Positions 9,252 to 18,566 are shown, counted from the first letter of the stretch. The stretch is 64,000 bases of DNA from Leisingera methylohalidivorans DSM 14336 (GCF_000511355.1 NC_023135.1:1204371-1268370), one strand, 5' to 3'. Made by a program: numbers and translations. Notes: generated by a model from the letters alone, not told the origin.

Positions 9252-10607
9252 ATGCGCCTGTCCCGCTATTTCCTGCCGGTTCTGAAGGAAAACCCCTCGG
9301 AAGCCCAGATCGTCAGCCACCGGCTGATGCTGCGCGCCGGGATGATCAAGCAATCCTCCGCCGGGATTTATTCCTGGCTGCCGCTTGGCTTCAAGGTCTT
9401 GAAAAAGATCGAAAGCATCGTCCATGACGAGCAGATCCGCGCCGGCCACATCCCGATGCAGATGCCGACCATGCAGTCCGCCGATCTGTGGCGCGAGAGC
9501 GGCCGGTACGAGGCTTATGGCCAGGAAATGCTGCGGATGAAGGACCGGCATGACCGCGACATGCTGTTCACCCCGACCGCCGAAGAGCTGATCACCGACA
9601 TCTTCCGCGCCCATGTCAGCAGCTACAAGGATCTGCCGCTGACCATGTATCAGATCCAGTGGAAATTCCGCGACGAGATCCGCCCGCGCTTCGGCGTGAT
9701 GCGCGGCCGCGAATTCTACATGAAGGACGGCTACAACTTCGACCTGACCAAGGAAGACGCGCTGCACGCCTACAACCGCCATCTGGTCAGCTATCTGCGC
9801 ACCTATGAGCGGATGGGGCTGCAGGCGATCCCGATGCGGGCCGACTCCGGGCCCATCGGCGGCGATGACACCCATGAATTCCTGGTGCTGGCCGACACCG
9901 GCGAGTCCGAGGTGTTCTATGACAGCGCCGTCACCGATCTGACCTTCGGCGACCGCGAAATCGACTATGACAGCGTCGCGCAGTGCCAGGGCGTGCTGGA
10001 GGAGTTCACCTCGAAATACGCCCGCACCGACGAGACCCACGACGAAGCCCTGTTCAACCAGATCCCCGAGGAGCGCCGCCGCGTCGCCCGCGGCATCGAG
10101 GTGGGGCAGATCTTCTATTTCGGCACCAAATATTCCGAGGCGATGGGCGCCACCGTGCAGGGGCCGGACGGCAAACCGGTGCCGGTGCATATGGGCAGCC
10201 ATGGCATTGGCGTCAGCCGCCTGCTGGGGGCGATCATCGAGGCCAGCCACGACGACAAGGGCATCATCTGGCCCGAGGGCGTGACCCCGTTCCACTGCGG
10301 TATCGTCAACCTCAAGCAGGGCGACGACGAGGCGGACGCCGCCTGCAACCAGCTTTATGCCGCGCTGACCGCGGCCGGGCTGGACCCGCTTTATGATGAC
10401 CGCAAGGAACGGGCAGGCGGCAAGTTTGCCACCATGGATCTGATCGGCCTGCCGTGGCGCATCACGGTCGGCCCGCGCGGGCTGAAGAACGGCGTGGTCG
10501 AGCTGACTTCGCGCCGCAGCGGCGAGAGCGAGGAGCTGAGCCCGGAAGAGGCGGTCAGGAAGGTGGCCGCGGTCTATGCCAAGCACCCGACCGGCCGTGG
10601 CTTCTGA
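9252..10607 (+). CDS. proS: Prolyl-tRNA synthetase, short alphaproteobacterial form
   Basis: A 451-residue class II synthetase that charges tRNA-Pro. It shows [19 protein letters not shown] (motif 2 region), [23 protein letters not shown], the Gly-rich [15 protein letters not shown] (motif 3) and a C-terminal anticodon-binding domain (from about residue 355, with [13 protein letters not shown]). It lacks the approximately 180-residue editing insertion of the E. coli enzyme (572 aa), as usual for Alphaproteobacteria. ATG 9252 follows GGAG by 6 bases. An intrinsic terminator follows, and lolE/lolD lie downstream on the same strand. Confidence 0.95.
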   Translation: MRLSRYFLPVLKENPSEAQIVSHRLMLRAGMIKQSSAGIYSWLPLGFKVLKKIESIVHDEQIRAGHIPMQMPTMQSADLWRESGRYEAYGQEMLRMKDRHDRDMLFTPTAEELITDIFRAHVSSYKDLPLTMYQIQWKFRDEIRPRFGVMRGREFYMKDGYNFDLTKEDALHAYNRHLVSYLRTYERMGLQAIPMRADSGPIGGDDTHEFLVLADTGESEVFYDSAVTDLTFGDREIDYDSVAQCQGVLEEFTSKYARTDETHDEALFNQIPEERRRVARGIEVGQIFYFGTKYSEAMGATVQGPDGKPVPVHMGSHGIGVSRLLGAIIEASHDDKGIIWPEGVTPFHCGIVNLKQGDDEADAACNQLYAALTAAGLDPLYDDRKERAGGKFATMDLIGLPWRITVGPRGLKNGVVELTSRRSGESEELSPEEAVRKVAAVYAKHPTGRGF

Positions 10608-10638
10608 CCACCGGTCACTCGGCTGAAATGATTGCAGG

Positions 10639-10667
10639 AAAAAGGGCGCGGCTTCGCGCCCTTTTTT
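10639..10667 (+). terminator. Intrinsic terminator of proS
   Basis: GGGCGCG-GCTT-CGCGCCC followed by TTTTTT and preceded by AAAAA, 32 bp after the proS stop. It should separate proS transcription from lolE. Confidence 0.9.
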
Positions 10668-10852
10668 GCATGTCCGCGGCCGGGAAGTTTCAGGAAAACT
10701 CCTGGCAGATCTTTTTCTCAAAAGTTTCGGGTGGTCTGCGGTGGCCGCTTTCTGCCGTGGCTGGCGGATTATCCGGCCGATCTGCAACCACACCTTGACC
10801 CCGCGCGCCCGGCAGCACAGGTTGCAGGCAAATTTTCCGGGCAGGACCGCTT

Positions 10853-12139
10853 ATGGCCAAGACACCTCCGCCGTTTTCACGTTTCGAATGGATCATCGCC
10901 TGGCGGTACTTGCGCGCCCGCAAGGCCGAGGGCGGGGTCAGCGTGATGACCTGGATCAGCCTCATCGGTATTACGCTCGCGGTGTTTGCGCTGATTGCGA
11001 CGCTGGCGGTGCGGTCGGGCTTCCGTTCGGAGTTTGTCGGCACCATCCTGGGCGCCAACGCGCATGTGACGCTGTATTCCTATGGCGAGGTGACCGGGGC
11101 CGGGGTGCTGGACCGCTCGCTGACAGAGTATGAGGCGCTTGCTGAAACGGTGGCCGCTGTCCCCGGGGTCACCCGTGCAGCGCCGCTGGTCAAAGGCCAG
11201 GTGATGGCGAACCTGCGCCAGCGCAACGCAGGTGTCGAGGTGTTCGGGATTTCGGCCGAGGACATCAAAGGCATCCCCGGCGTGGCCCAAAGCGAAGAGG
11301 CGCTGGGCGATCTGGCGCGGTTTGAAGACGGCATCGCCATCGGCTCGGGGGTGGCGCGCGAACTGGGGGTGGGCCTGGGCGGCAAGATCAAGTTGATCTC
11401 GCCCAACGGGGTCAAGACCGCATTCGGCACCAGCCCGCGGGTCAATGCCTATGAGGTGGTCTACATCTTCACCGCCGGGCGCTGGGACATCGACCGCACC
11501 CGCGTCTACCTGCCGTTTGCCGAGGCGCAGAGCTTCTTCAACCGCGAAGGTGCGGCGGATGAGATCGAGGTGATGGTCGAGGACCCGGAAGACGTCGATG
11601 CCATGGCAGCTGCGATCCTGGCGGCGGCGGGCGGCACCGCGGGGGTGTGGACCTGGCGCGATGCCTCGGGCGGGTTCCTGCGGGCCCTGGAGGTCGAGGA
11701 TAACGTGATGTTCATCATCCTGTCGATCCTGGTGCTGATCGCGGCGATGAACATCGTCTCGGGCCTGATCATGCTGGTCAAGAACAAGGGCCGCGACATC
11801 GGCATCCTGCGCACCATCGGTCTCAGCGAAGGCTCGGTGATGCGGGTGTTCTTCATCTGCGGCGCCTTTACCGGGGTGCTGGGCACGCTGTTCGGCGTGC
11901 TGCTGGGCTGCCTGTTTGCGCTTTATATCGACCCGATCTTCTCTTTTGTGAACTACCTGATGGGCGGCGGTGTCTGGGACCCGTCGATCCGCGGCATCTA
12001 TGCGCTGCCGGCCGAGCTGCGTCCGGGCGATGTGCTGTCGGCTGTTGCCCTGTCGCTGGGGCTGTCGTTCTTTGTGACCATTTTCCCGGCCCGCCGCGCG
12101 GCGCGGCTGAACCCGGTGGAGGCGCTGCGCTATGAGTGA
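10853..12139 (+). CDS. lolE: Lipoprotein-releasing ABC transporter permease (LolC/LolE type)
   Basis: A 428-residue inner-membrane subunit of the Lol exporter, which extracts outer-membrane lipoproteins and passes them to LolA. The N-terminal [14 protein letters not shown] is the family signature; one helix at about 32-54 precedes a large periplasmic MacB-like domain (about 55-275), then three helices near 283-305, 330-355 and 388-412. The end of the gene overlaps lolD by 8 bp, so they are translationally coupled. Only one LolC/E-type gene is present, consistent with the single-permease form common in Alphaproteobacteria, so it would have to act as a homodimer. Confidence 0.92.
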   Translation: MAKTPPPFSRFEWIIAWRYLRARKAEGGVSVMTWISLIGITLAVFALIATLAVRSGFRSEFVGTILGANAHVTLYSYGEVTGAGVLDRSLTEYEALAETVAAVPGVTRAAPLVKGQVMANLRQRNAGVEVFGISAEDIKGIPGVAQSEEALGDLARFEDGIAIGSGVARELGVGLGGKIKLISPNGVKTAFGTSPRVNAYEVVYIFTAGRWDIDRTRVYLPFAEAQSFFNREGAADEIEVMVEDPEDVDAMAAAILAAAGGTAGVWTWRDASGGFLRALEVEDNVMFIILSILVLIAAMNIVSGLIMLVKNKGRDIGILRTIGLSEGSVMRVFFICGAFTGVLGTLFGVLLGCLFALYIDPIFSFVNYLMGGGVWDPSIRGIYALPAELRPGDVLSAVALSLGLSFFVTIFPARRAARLNPVEALRYE

Positions 12140-12815
12140 ACCGACGCTGGAGCTGACGGGGATCAGCAAATCCTATCTGCAGGGCACGCCCGGTCAGGTC
12201 GATGTTCTGCGCGGGGCCGATCTGGCCTTGCAGGCGGGCGAGGTGGTGGCGCTGGTGGCGCCTTCCGGTGCCGGTAAATCGACACTGCTGCATATCGCGG
12301 GCCTGCTCGACACGCCGGACGCGGGCGAGGTGCGGGTTGCGGGCGAGGACGTGACCCGCAAGGGCGACCGCCGCCGCACCCGCGTGCGCAGGCAGGAAGT
12401 CGGCTTTGTCTATCAGTTCCACCATCTGCTGCCGGAGTTCTCGGCGCTGGAAAACATCGTGCTGCCGCAGCTGGCCAATGGCGCGGCGCAGAAGGCCGCC
12501 GCGGCGCGGGCAGCGGATCTTTTGGCCGCTGTCGGCCTTGCGGGCCGGGCCGGTCACCGCCCGGCGGCACTGTCGGGCGGCGAGCAGCAGCGGGTTGCCT
12601 TTTGCCGGGCGCTGGCCAATGCGCCGCGGGTGCTGCTGGCGGATGAGCCGACGGGGAACCTTGACCCCGGCACCGCTGACCAGGTGTTTGCAGCGCTGAT
12701 GGAGCTGGTGCGCGGCACCGGAATGTCGGCGCTGATTGCCACCCACAACCTGGAACTGGCCGCACGCATGGACCGGCAGGTGAAACTGCAGGACGGGCTG
12801 CTGGTGCCGGTTTAG
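12132..12815 (+). CDS. lolD: Lipoprotein-releasing ABC transporter ATPase LolD
   Basis: A 227-residue ABC ATPase powering the Lol exporter. Walker [10 protein letters not shown] is at residues 43-51, the Q-loop Gln near 95, the signature LSGGEQQ at 148-154, and Walker B LLADE at 168-172. [20 protein letters not shown] is typical of LolD. Its ATG lies inside the end of lolE, in another frame, giving an 8-bp overlap. Confidence 0.95.
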   Translation: MSEPTLELTGISKSYLQGTPGQVDVLRGADLALQAGEVVALVAPSGAGKSTLLHIAGLLDTPDAGEVRVAGEDVTRKGDRRRTRVRRQEVGFVYQFHHLLPEFSALENIVLPQLANGAAQKAAAARAADLLAAVGLAGRAGHRPAALSGGEQQRVAFCRALANAPRVLLADEPTGNLDPGTADQVFAALMELVRGTGMSALIATHNLELAARMDRQVKLQDGLLVPV

Positions 12816-12977
12816 CCATTTTTCCGCCCGTGCGGCGGCGGCAGGCGGCGGCGGCAGGCGGATCTCTGCCGGGGGCGGCACAGCCGGGCTATGGCCCGGC
12901 GCGGCGGTTTGCTATCAGCTGTGCAAACCGGGCCTTTCAGGCTAGGCTGACCGGGAATGCGCAGAAGGGGCTGAGAC

Positions 12978-13298
12978 GTGGTGAATTCGGTAATCGAAAA
13001 AGATGTGACGATTGAGGGCAATATCACCTCCAGCAAAGGCAGTGTCGAGGTCCGCGGGCGGGTCGTCGGCGATCTGTCGGCGCAGGCGGTCACGGTGCAT
13101 GCGGGCGGCACGGTTGACGGCGCCCTGAGCGCGAAGTCGGTGACCGTTGAAGGCATCTACAGCGGCAAGATCCAGTGCGAGGACCTGCGGCTGGCGGCCA
13201 GTTCGCAGGTAAAGGCGGATGTGTCTGCCCAAAGCATGGCCACCGAAAGCGGCGCCCAGGTGGAAGGCACAATCCGGATCGCCGGCAAGAAGGGGTAA
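12978..13298 (+). CDS. Bactofilin-type cytoskeletal protein
   Basis: A 106-residue protein made almost entirely of a bactofilin (DUF583) beta-helix: short repeated strands such as VTIEGNITSSKGSVEVRG, RVVGDLSAQAVTVHAGG and VDGALSAKSVTVEG. Bactofilins polymerise without nucleotide and scaffold cell-shape or envelope enzymes. It lacks the long disordered tails of some members. The start is one of two adjacent GTG codons (12978 or 12981), with AAGGGG upstream. No peptidase or stalk gene is adjacent, so the specific role is open. Confidence 0.88.
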   Translation: MVNSVIEKDVTIEGNITSSKGSVEVRGRVVGDLSAQAVTVHAGGTVDGALSAKSVTVEGIYSGKIQCEDLRLAASSQVKADVSAQSMATESGAQVEGTIRIAGKKG

Positions 13299-13558
13299 GG
13301 GCCTGACCCCAGCCCTGCAGCCGGTCTCGGCCGGCGCGGCGAAGCGGCCTGGTGCCGGGCCTGCAAGGCTGCTGCCGCCGCCCTGGCGGCCAGGCTGCCG
13401 GCGGTCTGCTGATCTGCGCGGGCGTATCCGGGCAGGCGGCAGGCGGGCGGACATTGGACCGGACAGGCCCCGCACCGCCTGCGGCCGGCCCGAACATATG
13501 GCAGCGCCAGGCACTCTTTGGCTGGCTTCCAACCGGATCAGAGGCTATTGGCGGAGTC

Positions 13559-13894
13559 ATGACTGACACTTTGCCTCCGTGCCCCGAATGCGCCTCTTCC
13601 TACACTTACCAGGTGGATGCTTTGCTTATCTGCCCCGAATGCGCGCATGAATGGGGCGTAGCCGACGGGCAGGAAGCGCAGGTGCGCGACAGCGTTGGCA
13701 ATGTGCTGTGCGACGGCGATACGGTGACGGTGATCAAGGACCTGAAGCTGAAGGGCACGTCCTCGGTGATCAAGGTCGGCACCAAGGTCCGCGGCATCCG
13801 GCTGGTGGATGGCGATCACGACATCGACTGCAAGGTGCCGGGGGTCGGCCCGATCGGTCTGAAGTCGCAGTTTGTGAAGAAGGTGTCCGGCTAA
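13559..13894 (+). CDS. yjdM: YjdM/PhnA family zinc-ribbon protein
   Basis: A 111-residue protein with an N-terminal zinc ribbon ([20 protein letters not shown]; two CPEC pairs) and a C-terminal SH3-like PhnA domain ([47 protein letters not shown]). The family was named for alkylphosphonate use, but that role is not established and no phn genes are nearby. The start at 13559 gives the zinc ribbon at once. Its stop codon lies inside a small hairpin shared with the convergent DMT gene. Confidence 0.88.
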   Translation: MTDTLPPCPECASSYTYQVDALLICPECAHEWGVADGQEAQVRDSVGNVLCDGDTVTVIKDLKLKGTSSVIKVGTKVRGIRLVDGDHDIDCKVPGVGPIGLKSQFVKKVSG

Positions 13895-13910
13895 GGCGCC
13901 TGCGCCTTAG
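13891..13910. terminator. Hairpin containing both stop codons of a convergent pair
   Basis: CTAAGGCG-CCTG-CGCCTTAG is a perfect 8-bp stem. The TAA of yjdM (13892-13894) and the TAA of the convergent DMT gene (13907-13909) lie in opposite arms. No T-run follows on either strand, so termination strength is doubtful. Confidence 0.45.
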
Positions 13911-14341
13911 GCCATCTGAGTGATCCAGACCCCCAGAGCCATCACCGAAATGCCGGCTGTGCGGGTCAGGGTCAGCGGGCTGATCTGGGCGCCGAACAGC
14001 CCGTAGTGGTCGATGGCCGCCGCCGAGATCAGCTGGCCGATCAGCACAAAGAACACCGCGTTGCCGACCCCGAAATGCGGCGCCACATAGGTGATGGACA
14101 GCACGTAGAAGGCCACCAGCACACCCGCCAGCAGCAGGTGTTTCGGTGCCGCCGGGATTTTCGCCAGGGCTTGCGGTCCGGCGATCAGGCAATAGATAAG
14201 GGTCGAAACCAGCGCGATCAGGAACAGCACCACCGCGGCTGAAGCGGGTGAGCCGATCAGCTTGCCCAGGGCCGCATTCAGGGCGGCCAGCACCGGGATG
14301 CCAAGGCCGGCGGCCAGCATGATGAGGGCGTATTGTGTCAT
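13907..14341 (-). CDS. YdcZ/DUF606-type DMT family transporter
   Basis: A 144-residue membrane protein with five predicted hydrophobic segments, of the short drug/metabolite transporter group DUF606 (YdcZ). Typical features are the alternating Gly/Ala-rich helices PVLAALNAALGKLIGSP near the N-terminus and FGVGNAVFFVLIGQLISAA in the centre. Substrate unknown. ATG 14341 gives the usual short tail before helix 1; an open extension to 14476 is Arg-rich and lacks family likeness. Confidence 0.8.
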   Translation of the reverse strand: MTQYALIMLAAGLGIPVLAALNAALGKLIGSPASAAVVLFLIALVSTLIYCLIAGPQALAKIPAAPKHLLLAGVLVAFYVLSITYVAPHFGVGNAVFFVLIGQLISAAAIDHYGLFGAQISPLTLTRTAGISVMALGVWITQMA

Positions 14342-14503
14342 GGACCTGTGCCTTTCATGGTTGCGGGACCGTTCTGGACGCAATCGGCCTGCCGGAACAA
14401 GTGCGACGTTGCGGCGCCGGACGCGGGTGCGGAGCCCAGCCCTGAAGAGCCGGGTTTCCAAAACTGTTTTCCGCAAGCGCGAGCGGCGCCGGGAAACGCA
14501 GGG

Positions 14504-15184
14504 TCAGTCGCAGATGCCGCGCAATTCGGCGTTTTTCCAGGGCAGGTAGACATCGCTTTCGCGGCTTTGCGGCAGGGCGCTTACCGGCATGGCCGCCGCC
14601 AGCATCCCGTGCAGCCGGCGGGTCCGTGCCGCCTGCGGCGCCAGGGCGCGGCAGCAGACGTATTCCTCGATGATGGCGCCCTGCTGCTCAAACCCATAGG
14701 TGAGGAAATCCGGATCTCCCTCCAGGTCGAACAGGTAGGGATCGCGGCGGCCGCCATGCTCGGCGGCGGCGCGCAGCGGGTGGTAGCCGGTTTGCCTGCG
14801 GTTCTGCCACTGCCAGATATGGGTCGCCTCATGCGCCAGCAGCATCGCCTCGACCAGGTGCAGCTTGTCCGGGTAGTCCGGCAGGTAATTTCCGGCGTAC
14901 CAGTCCCGGACGAAAAAGATCCGGTTGAACAGCGCAACGGCGGCGGGGGAGGAGGTGATGACCTCGTCGGTGACCGGCGGCAGGATGCGTTCGCGGCAGG
15001 TGACGCGCGGGCGCTGTGTGCGGCGGAAGGTGATGGCGGCAACCGGCGCGCCCTTCACGATGCGGAGCTTTCCGGTGTCCAGGCTGGAGCCGTGCAGCCC
15101 GGCCAGATAGGCGCGTTCCGTGTCCGTCAGCGGGCGGCCGCAGGCGGCGAGAGCCAGAAGGGCAAGAAGCAGAAGGCGGATCAT
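14504..15184 (-). CDS. Lipoprotein with HEATH metalloprotease-like motif
   Basis: A 226-residue predicted lipoprotein: hydrophobic signal MIRLLLLALLALAAC with Cys15 in the lipobox LAAC. The central LLAHEATHIWQWQNRRQTGY carries an HExxH zinc motif (HEATH) like that of DUF4157 proteins, with a later EEYVC that could provide a third ligand. Protease activity is inference only. The stop lies 162 bp from the divergently placed DMT start, and the start is 18 bp below the stop of the upstream glycosylase gene, so the two may be cotranscribed. Confidence 0.72.
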   Translation of the reverse strand: MIRLLLLALLALAACGRPLTDTERAYLAGLHGSSLDTGKLRIVKGAPVAAITFRRTQRPRVTCRERILPPVTDEVITSSPAAVALFNRIFFVRDWYAGNYLPDYPDKLHLVEAMLLAHEATHIWQWQNRRQTGYHPLRAAAEHGGRRDPYLFDLEGDPDFLTYGFEQQGAIIEEYVCCRALAPQAARTRRLHGMLAAAMPVSALPQSRESDVYLPWKNAELRGICD

Positions 15185-15202
15185 CCGGGCGCGGCCATCC
15201 GG

Positions 15203-15859
15203 TCAGCAGCTCATCGCCAGCACGCGGCTGATTTCGGTCAATGTGCGGCCCGATTGCTCCATCCAGGTGTTGAAGGCGGCCTGCACCGCTTTCATCGCGG
15301 TCTTGGAGGCGGCGGGTTTGCCGATCACCCCTTCGGCGATCAGCCGGGCGGTGACGTCCCGGGACAGGATGAAACTGTCGCGGCCGGCAAAGCGCATGGC
15401 GTATTGGCCGGTGCTGCCGCCCAGCCGGCTGCCGCGTTTCTTGAGCATGTCCAAGAGGCCGGTGTAATCGGTGGAGGGCCAGCCGCCCAGAACCTGGCCT
15501 GCTCCGCCGTCCGCGCGCAGGTCCATCAGGAAGGCGGCGTTTTCGCGTACGCTGGCCAGTTTGGCGCCGTTTCTGACCACCCGTGTGTCCTGCAGGATCC
15601 GGTCGAATTCCTCTTCAGCGATAAAGGCGCAGGACCCGGGGTCGAAGCCGTGAAAGACCTCTTCGAACCCGTCCCACTTGGCCTCGATCACCTTCCAATT
15701 GAAACCCGCCTGGAAGATGCATTTGGTCATGGTTGCCAGCCAGCGGTCCTCGGGCAGGGCGGTGGCGTCGGGGCCGGGTCTGGTGAGTTTTGCTTCCAGC
15801 GCCGTTGCGCCGCCGTGGCGGTCTGCGGCGATGGCGTGGATCTCGTCGAACGTTCGCAT
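15203..15859 (-). CDS. DNA-3-methyladenine glycosylase I-like protein
   Basis: A 218-residue helix-hairpin-helix glycosylase related to Tag, which removes 3-methyladenine from DNA. Recognisable parts are DRWLATMTKCIFQAGFNW, VIEAKWDGFEEVFHGFDP and VRENAAFLMDL. The N-terminal Cys/His zinc ligands of classical Tag are not evident, so this is a divergent branch and the substrate may differ. ATG 15859 follows AGGGA by 8 bases; an open extension to 15943 lacks family likeness. It sits between a membrane-protein gene upstream and the HEATH lipoprotein downstream. Confidence 0.78.
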   Translation of the reverse strand: MRTFDEIHAIAADRHGGATALEAKLTRPGPDATALPEDRWLATMTKCIFQAGFNWKVIEAKWDGFEEVFHGFDPGSCAFIAEEEFDRILQDTRVVRNGAKLASVRENAAFLMDLRADGGAGQVLGGWPSTDYTGLLDMLKKRGSRLGGSTGQYAMRFAGRDSFILSRDVTARLIAEGVIGKPAASKTAMKAVQAAFNTWMEQSGRTLTEISRVLAMSC

Positions 15860-15887
15860 GGCAAATCCCTGAGCGTGCCGGCAGAGG

Positions 15888-16652
15888 TTAGCGGCGCGCG
15901 CGCAGCTCGACAATCGATTTGCCGAGCCGGAACGGGGCCGCAAAGCTGACCAGGCACAGCGCGATGATCTGCCAGACCAGGATATGGGCGTTGGCCTGCA
16001 GGTATTCCCATTCGTCCTTCAGCTTGGACACATGGGCGATCAGGGCGTCATAGGCGCGGGCGATGATCAGGTAGTCGCCGGCAATGGCGGGCACCTTGCG
16101 GCGCATGTTGTCAACGGCCGCCTGGGCGGTGTCGTCCAGCGCGGTGAAGACCAGGAAGGCGGCCGGGTCAAAGGCGCTGGCCTGGGCTTTCATGTCCTGC
16201 ATCGCGCCGCTGCCGCCTGCGCCGGTGCCGAACAGGAAGCTGAGACCCTGCAGCGGCGCGACCTCATCGGTCACTGCGATGAACAGCGGCAGTTCGGCGT
16301 TGCCGGCGGTCGAGGCGGAGAGGAATTCGACCTTGCCGCACAGGACCGCGATGTCGGCGTCATAGGCGGGTTCGCAGAATCTGAGCCGGAACCGGGCGGC
16401 GTCGCGGTCGAAGGCGGCGGTGGCGGCATAGGCGATGTCGATCTGGCGTTCGAGCTTGGAGCTGTCGGCGGCGTAGATGCCGGAGACCACCGCGGCCAGC
16501 GCGCCGAAGCCGCCCAGCACCACCCACACCAGATCCGCCAGTTTCCAGGCCCGGTGGCCCGCGGGTTTGCGGAACAGGCAGGCGGTGCCGATGAGGCCCG
16601 CCAGGAAGAACAGCAGCAGCAGGGGCAGCTGGTTGTCTGCGATGAAGGCCAT
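15888..16652 (-). CDS. Membrane protein of unknown function
   Basis: A 254-residue protein with two N-terminal hydrophobic helices (about residues 8-27 and 38-62) and one near the C-terminus (about 222-242), enclosing a probably periplasmic region with Cys residues (RFCEP and AVLCGKV) and a helical stretch. No family was recognised. It lies 28 bp upstream of the glycosylase gene in the same direction and may be the first gene of that run. Confidence 0.7.
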   Translation of the reverse strand: MAFIADNQLPLLLLFFLAGLIGTACLFRKPAGHRAWKLADLVWVVLGGFGALAAVVSGIYAADSSKLERQIDIAYAATAAFDRDAARFRLRFCEPAYDADIAVLCGKVEFLSASTAGNAELPLFIAVTDEVAPLQGLSFLFGTGAGGSGAMQDMKAQASAFDPAAFLVFTALDDTAQAAVDNMRRKVPAIAGDYLIIARAYDALIAHVSKLKDEWEYLQANAHILVWQIIALCLVSFAAPFRLGKSIVELRARR

Positions 16653-16750
16653 GCCCGGATCTCTTTTGCGTTGTTGCTGTCGGGATAACCTTAGGGAGAG
16701 GAGGGGGTTTCAGGCAACCGCCCTCACGCAGCTGTCATGCGGCGGCGCGC

Positions 16751-16805
16751 GCGCATGGGGCTGGCATGGGTCTGGCATGGGTTCGGCATGGGGCTGGCAT
16801 GGGTC
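16751..16805 (+). repeat. 11-bp tandem repeat, five copies
   Basis: Five head-to-tail copies of GCATGGGNCTG (variants at two or three positions; third copy ends TTCG). It is not interspersed with spacers, so it is not a CRISPR array. Confidence 0.88.
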
Positions 16806-17182
16806 TGGCCGGGCGGGAGCGGGGCTCCGTCCGGGGGGTCTGCTGTCTGGGGCCGGGTGGCCGTTATGTGCTTAAGGCCGGGGTGGTCTGGCCGGGTCGG
16901 AGGAGGCGGCGCCGCCAGGGCCCGGATGGGCCTGTGGCGGAGGGCCGGATGGGGATCGCAAGGCCCCATGTCCGCTTGAAAGCTTCCTGTTTGCGGAACC
17001 CCCCTGCACCCGATGAAGAGGTGGTCTTCGGGGGTCCGTATCTCCTGGTGGTGCGGGGTGTCAGCCCGCACCGGTGCCGCGACGCATTGCAGTATGGCAG
17101 GCCCCGGTTAAGGGCGGCCAAGCGGGGCGTGCGGTGTGTTGGGGTTTGGCGCAACGCTTTTGACCGGGGCGCTTGCGGCCCG

Positions 17183-17268
17183 GTCTGCGCCTGCCTGCCC
17201 GTCAAACCGGAGGTTTGCCTCCGGCAAAACGGACAGGCGCATTCGCGCCCGCCCAGGCAGGCGCAGAC
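17183..17268. repeat. Nested palindromic element A
   Basis: Outer 15-bp perfect inverted arms GTCTGCGCCTGCCTG (17183-17197) and CAGGCAGGCGCAGAC (17254-17268) enclose a second perfect hairpin CCGGAGG-TTTG-CCTCCGG (17207-17224). The interior also contains GGCGCATTCGCGCCC, which recurs in element B. A GGGAGTATTT motif follows at 17291. Confidence 0.8.
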
Positions 17269-17403
17269 CTGTCGTTGGGATGCCTCCGGCGGGAGTATTT
17301 GGCGAAGGTGGATGGGGTGGTGGTGTGCCCCTTTGGGACGTGGCGCGCCAGCCGCATGGCCCGCGCCTTGGGCTCCGCCCGTTTCGACCTGAAACTGTCC
17401 CCC

Positions 17404-17730
17404 GGAGTTCACGCCGGATCCCGAAGAGACAAACAGTCCGGGAGACTGTTAAAGGCGTGGACGGGCGGAGCCCTTCGCAACCAACCGTGCAAATCGAAGT
17501 GCGGCGCTGGCTGGATTTCTTTTGGGACGAGAGGCGTCAGCCGCACGGCCCGCGCCTGACCTTACCTTTGGGAGTTCACGCCGGATCCCGTAGGGACAAA
17601 CAGTCCGGGGGACTGTTTGAGGCGGGGACGGGCGGAGCCCTTCGCAACCAACCGTGCAAATCGAAGTGCGGCGCTGGCTGGATTTCTTTTGGGACGTGAG
17701 GCGTCAGCCGCACGGCCCGCGCCTGACCTT
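17404..17730 (+). repeat. 160-bp direct repeat, two copies
   Basis: Copies at 17404-17563 and 17571-17730, separated by 7 bp, differ at about seven positions. Each contains the hairpin AACAGTC-CGGGA-GACTGTT (second copy with one loop change) and ends in a GGCGTCAGCCGCA block. A third, diverged copy of that end block lies at about 17332-17372. The units do not share a plausible protein product. Confidence 0.85.
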
Positions 17731-17777
17731 CCCCCCGGGAAGGCGCATTCGCACCCTCCCAAGGTCAGGCGCGGGCC
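17714..17777. repeat. Palindromic element B
   Basis: Perfect 17-bp inverted arms GGCCCGCGCCTGACCTT (17714-17730) and AAGGTCAGGCGCGGGCC (17761-17777). The 30-bp interior includes GGCGCATTCGCACCC, nearly the same as in element A. It could also end transcription of the HEPN gene, whose stop is 22 bp away. Confidence 0.8.
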
Positions 17778-17798
17778 TTGTGTCACGGGTGGGAAGGG

Positions 17799-18566
17799 TT
17801 AATCAATTACACCGAGATTGCGTAACGTGACTATGTTGGCATCTGAAATGTTCAACCGCTTCTCGATGCGTGTAAGAGAACCTAGCTGATAACAATGTGC
17901 CATTATCGTCTGTCTTTCAGACCGCGCTAAGTCAGGAAAGAAGGCGTAGTTTCCATAAGTTAATTCGGAACGGTAATCTCCGTTCACCCGAAATGTCTTG
18001 GGTTCCTTTGGAATGCTGTCTTTAATGATAACCCATTTGCCCTGCTGTAAAACTTGCCTTCCAGAGCTAATTTCAAAGTCTCGGCATTCAAAGCACAATT
18101 TACGCAGAGAGCGGGCCAAATCGTCCAATTTGTGAACATCTCCAGGTTCGATCAGGTATCCAACCTCCCGATACCTTTGACGGGGTTGCCCGTAATTATT
18201 CACCCGTGAAACAAAGGACGATATTTTTTCTCCGAAGTCAGCTTGCTTGACTAGTTCCGATGGAAAACCTGAGGGCGCGCAGATCGCTCTGTCGTCAAAT
18301 TCGTTGGTTTGAGAAAGTGTCCGCTGAAGTAGTTTCTCTAGGTCATGCGTGTTTCGATTCCCGAAGCGAATCGAAACATGCCTCAGCGCCAGATAGCATT
18401 TTAGGTACTTCTCTAGCGATTGCTGGGCGCTCCAGCAGAAATGGTTCCAAAACCCATTTTTTGCGCTCATTCGTGCGATTAAATAATCTTCGTCGGCAGG
18501 GCGCAGGAATACACCGTGGACGTAGTTGGCGAAGTTGATTTCATCTCGATCAGCTGAATCCCTCAA
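17799..18566 (-). CDS. HEPN-domain protein
   Basis: A 255-residue protein with visibly lower GC than its neighbours. Residues about 35-85 (FWNHFCWSAQQSLEKYLKCY ... NTHDLEKLLQR) form a HEPN domain of the type often annotated as nucleotide-binding or RNA-processing. The catalytic Rx4-6H of toxic HEPN RNases is not obvious. The C-terminal 170 residues are unrecognised. The best start is TTG 18566, which overlaps the parE stop in TTGA, with GGAGGAG about 10 bases upstream inside the parE end; this implies translational coupling. No MNT nucleotidyltransferase partner is adjacent. Composition and position suggest acquisition by transfer. Confidence 0.68.
   Translation of the reverse strand: MRDSADRDEINFANYVHGVFLRPADEDYLIARMSAKNGFWNHFCWSAQQSLEKYLKCYLALRHVSIRFGNRNTHDLEKLLQRTLSQTNEFDDRAICAPSGFPSELVKQADFGEKISSFVSRVNNYGQPRQRYREVGYLIEPGDVHKLDDLARSLRKLCFECRDFEISSGRQVLQQGKWVIIKDSIPKEPKTFRVNGDYRSELTYGNYAFFPDLARSERQTIMAHCYQLGSLTRIEKRLNISDANIVTLRNLGVID

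Larger units (their letters stand above)
16653..17798. other. Gene-poor, repeat-rich intergenic region
   Basis: About 1.15 kb in which I support no protein-coding gene. Open frames exist but show repeat-driven low complexity and no family likeness. The region holds a five-copy 11-bp tandem repeat, two nested palindromic elements, and a 160-bp direct repeat in two copies, each listed separately. It separates two minus-strand blocks and ends at the HEPN gene stop. Confidence 0.65.

Noticed and set aside
16751..16805. CRISPR array
   Set aside because: Repeats are only 11 bp, head to tail, without spacers, and no cas genes are present.
17136..17699. Open frames across the repeat region
   Set aside because: They read through direct repeats and palindromes, giving duplicated peptide pieces without a domain or ribosome site.
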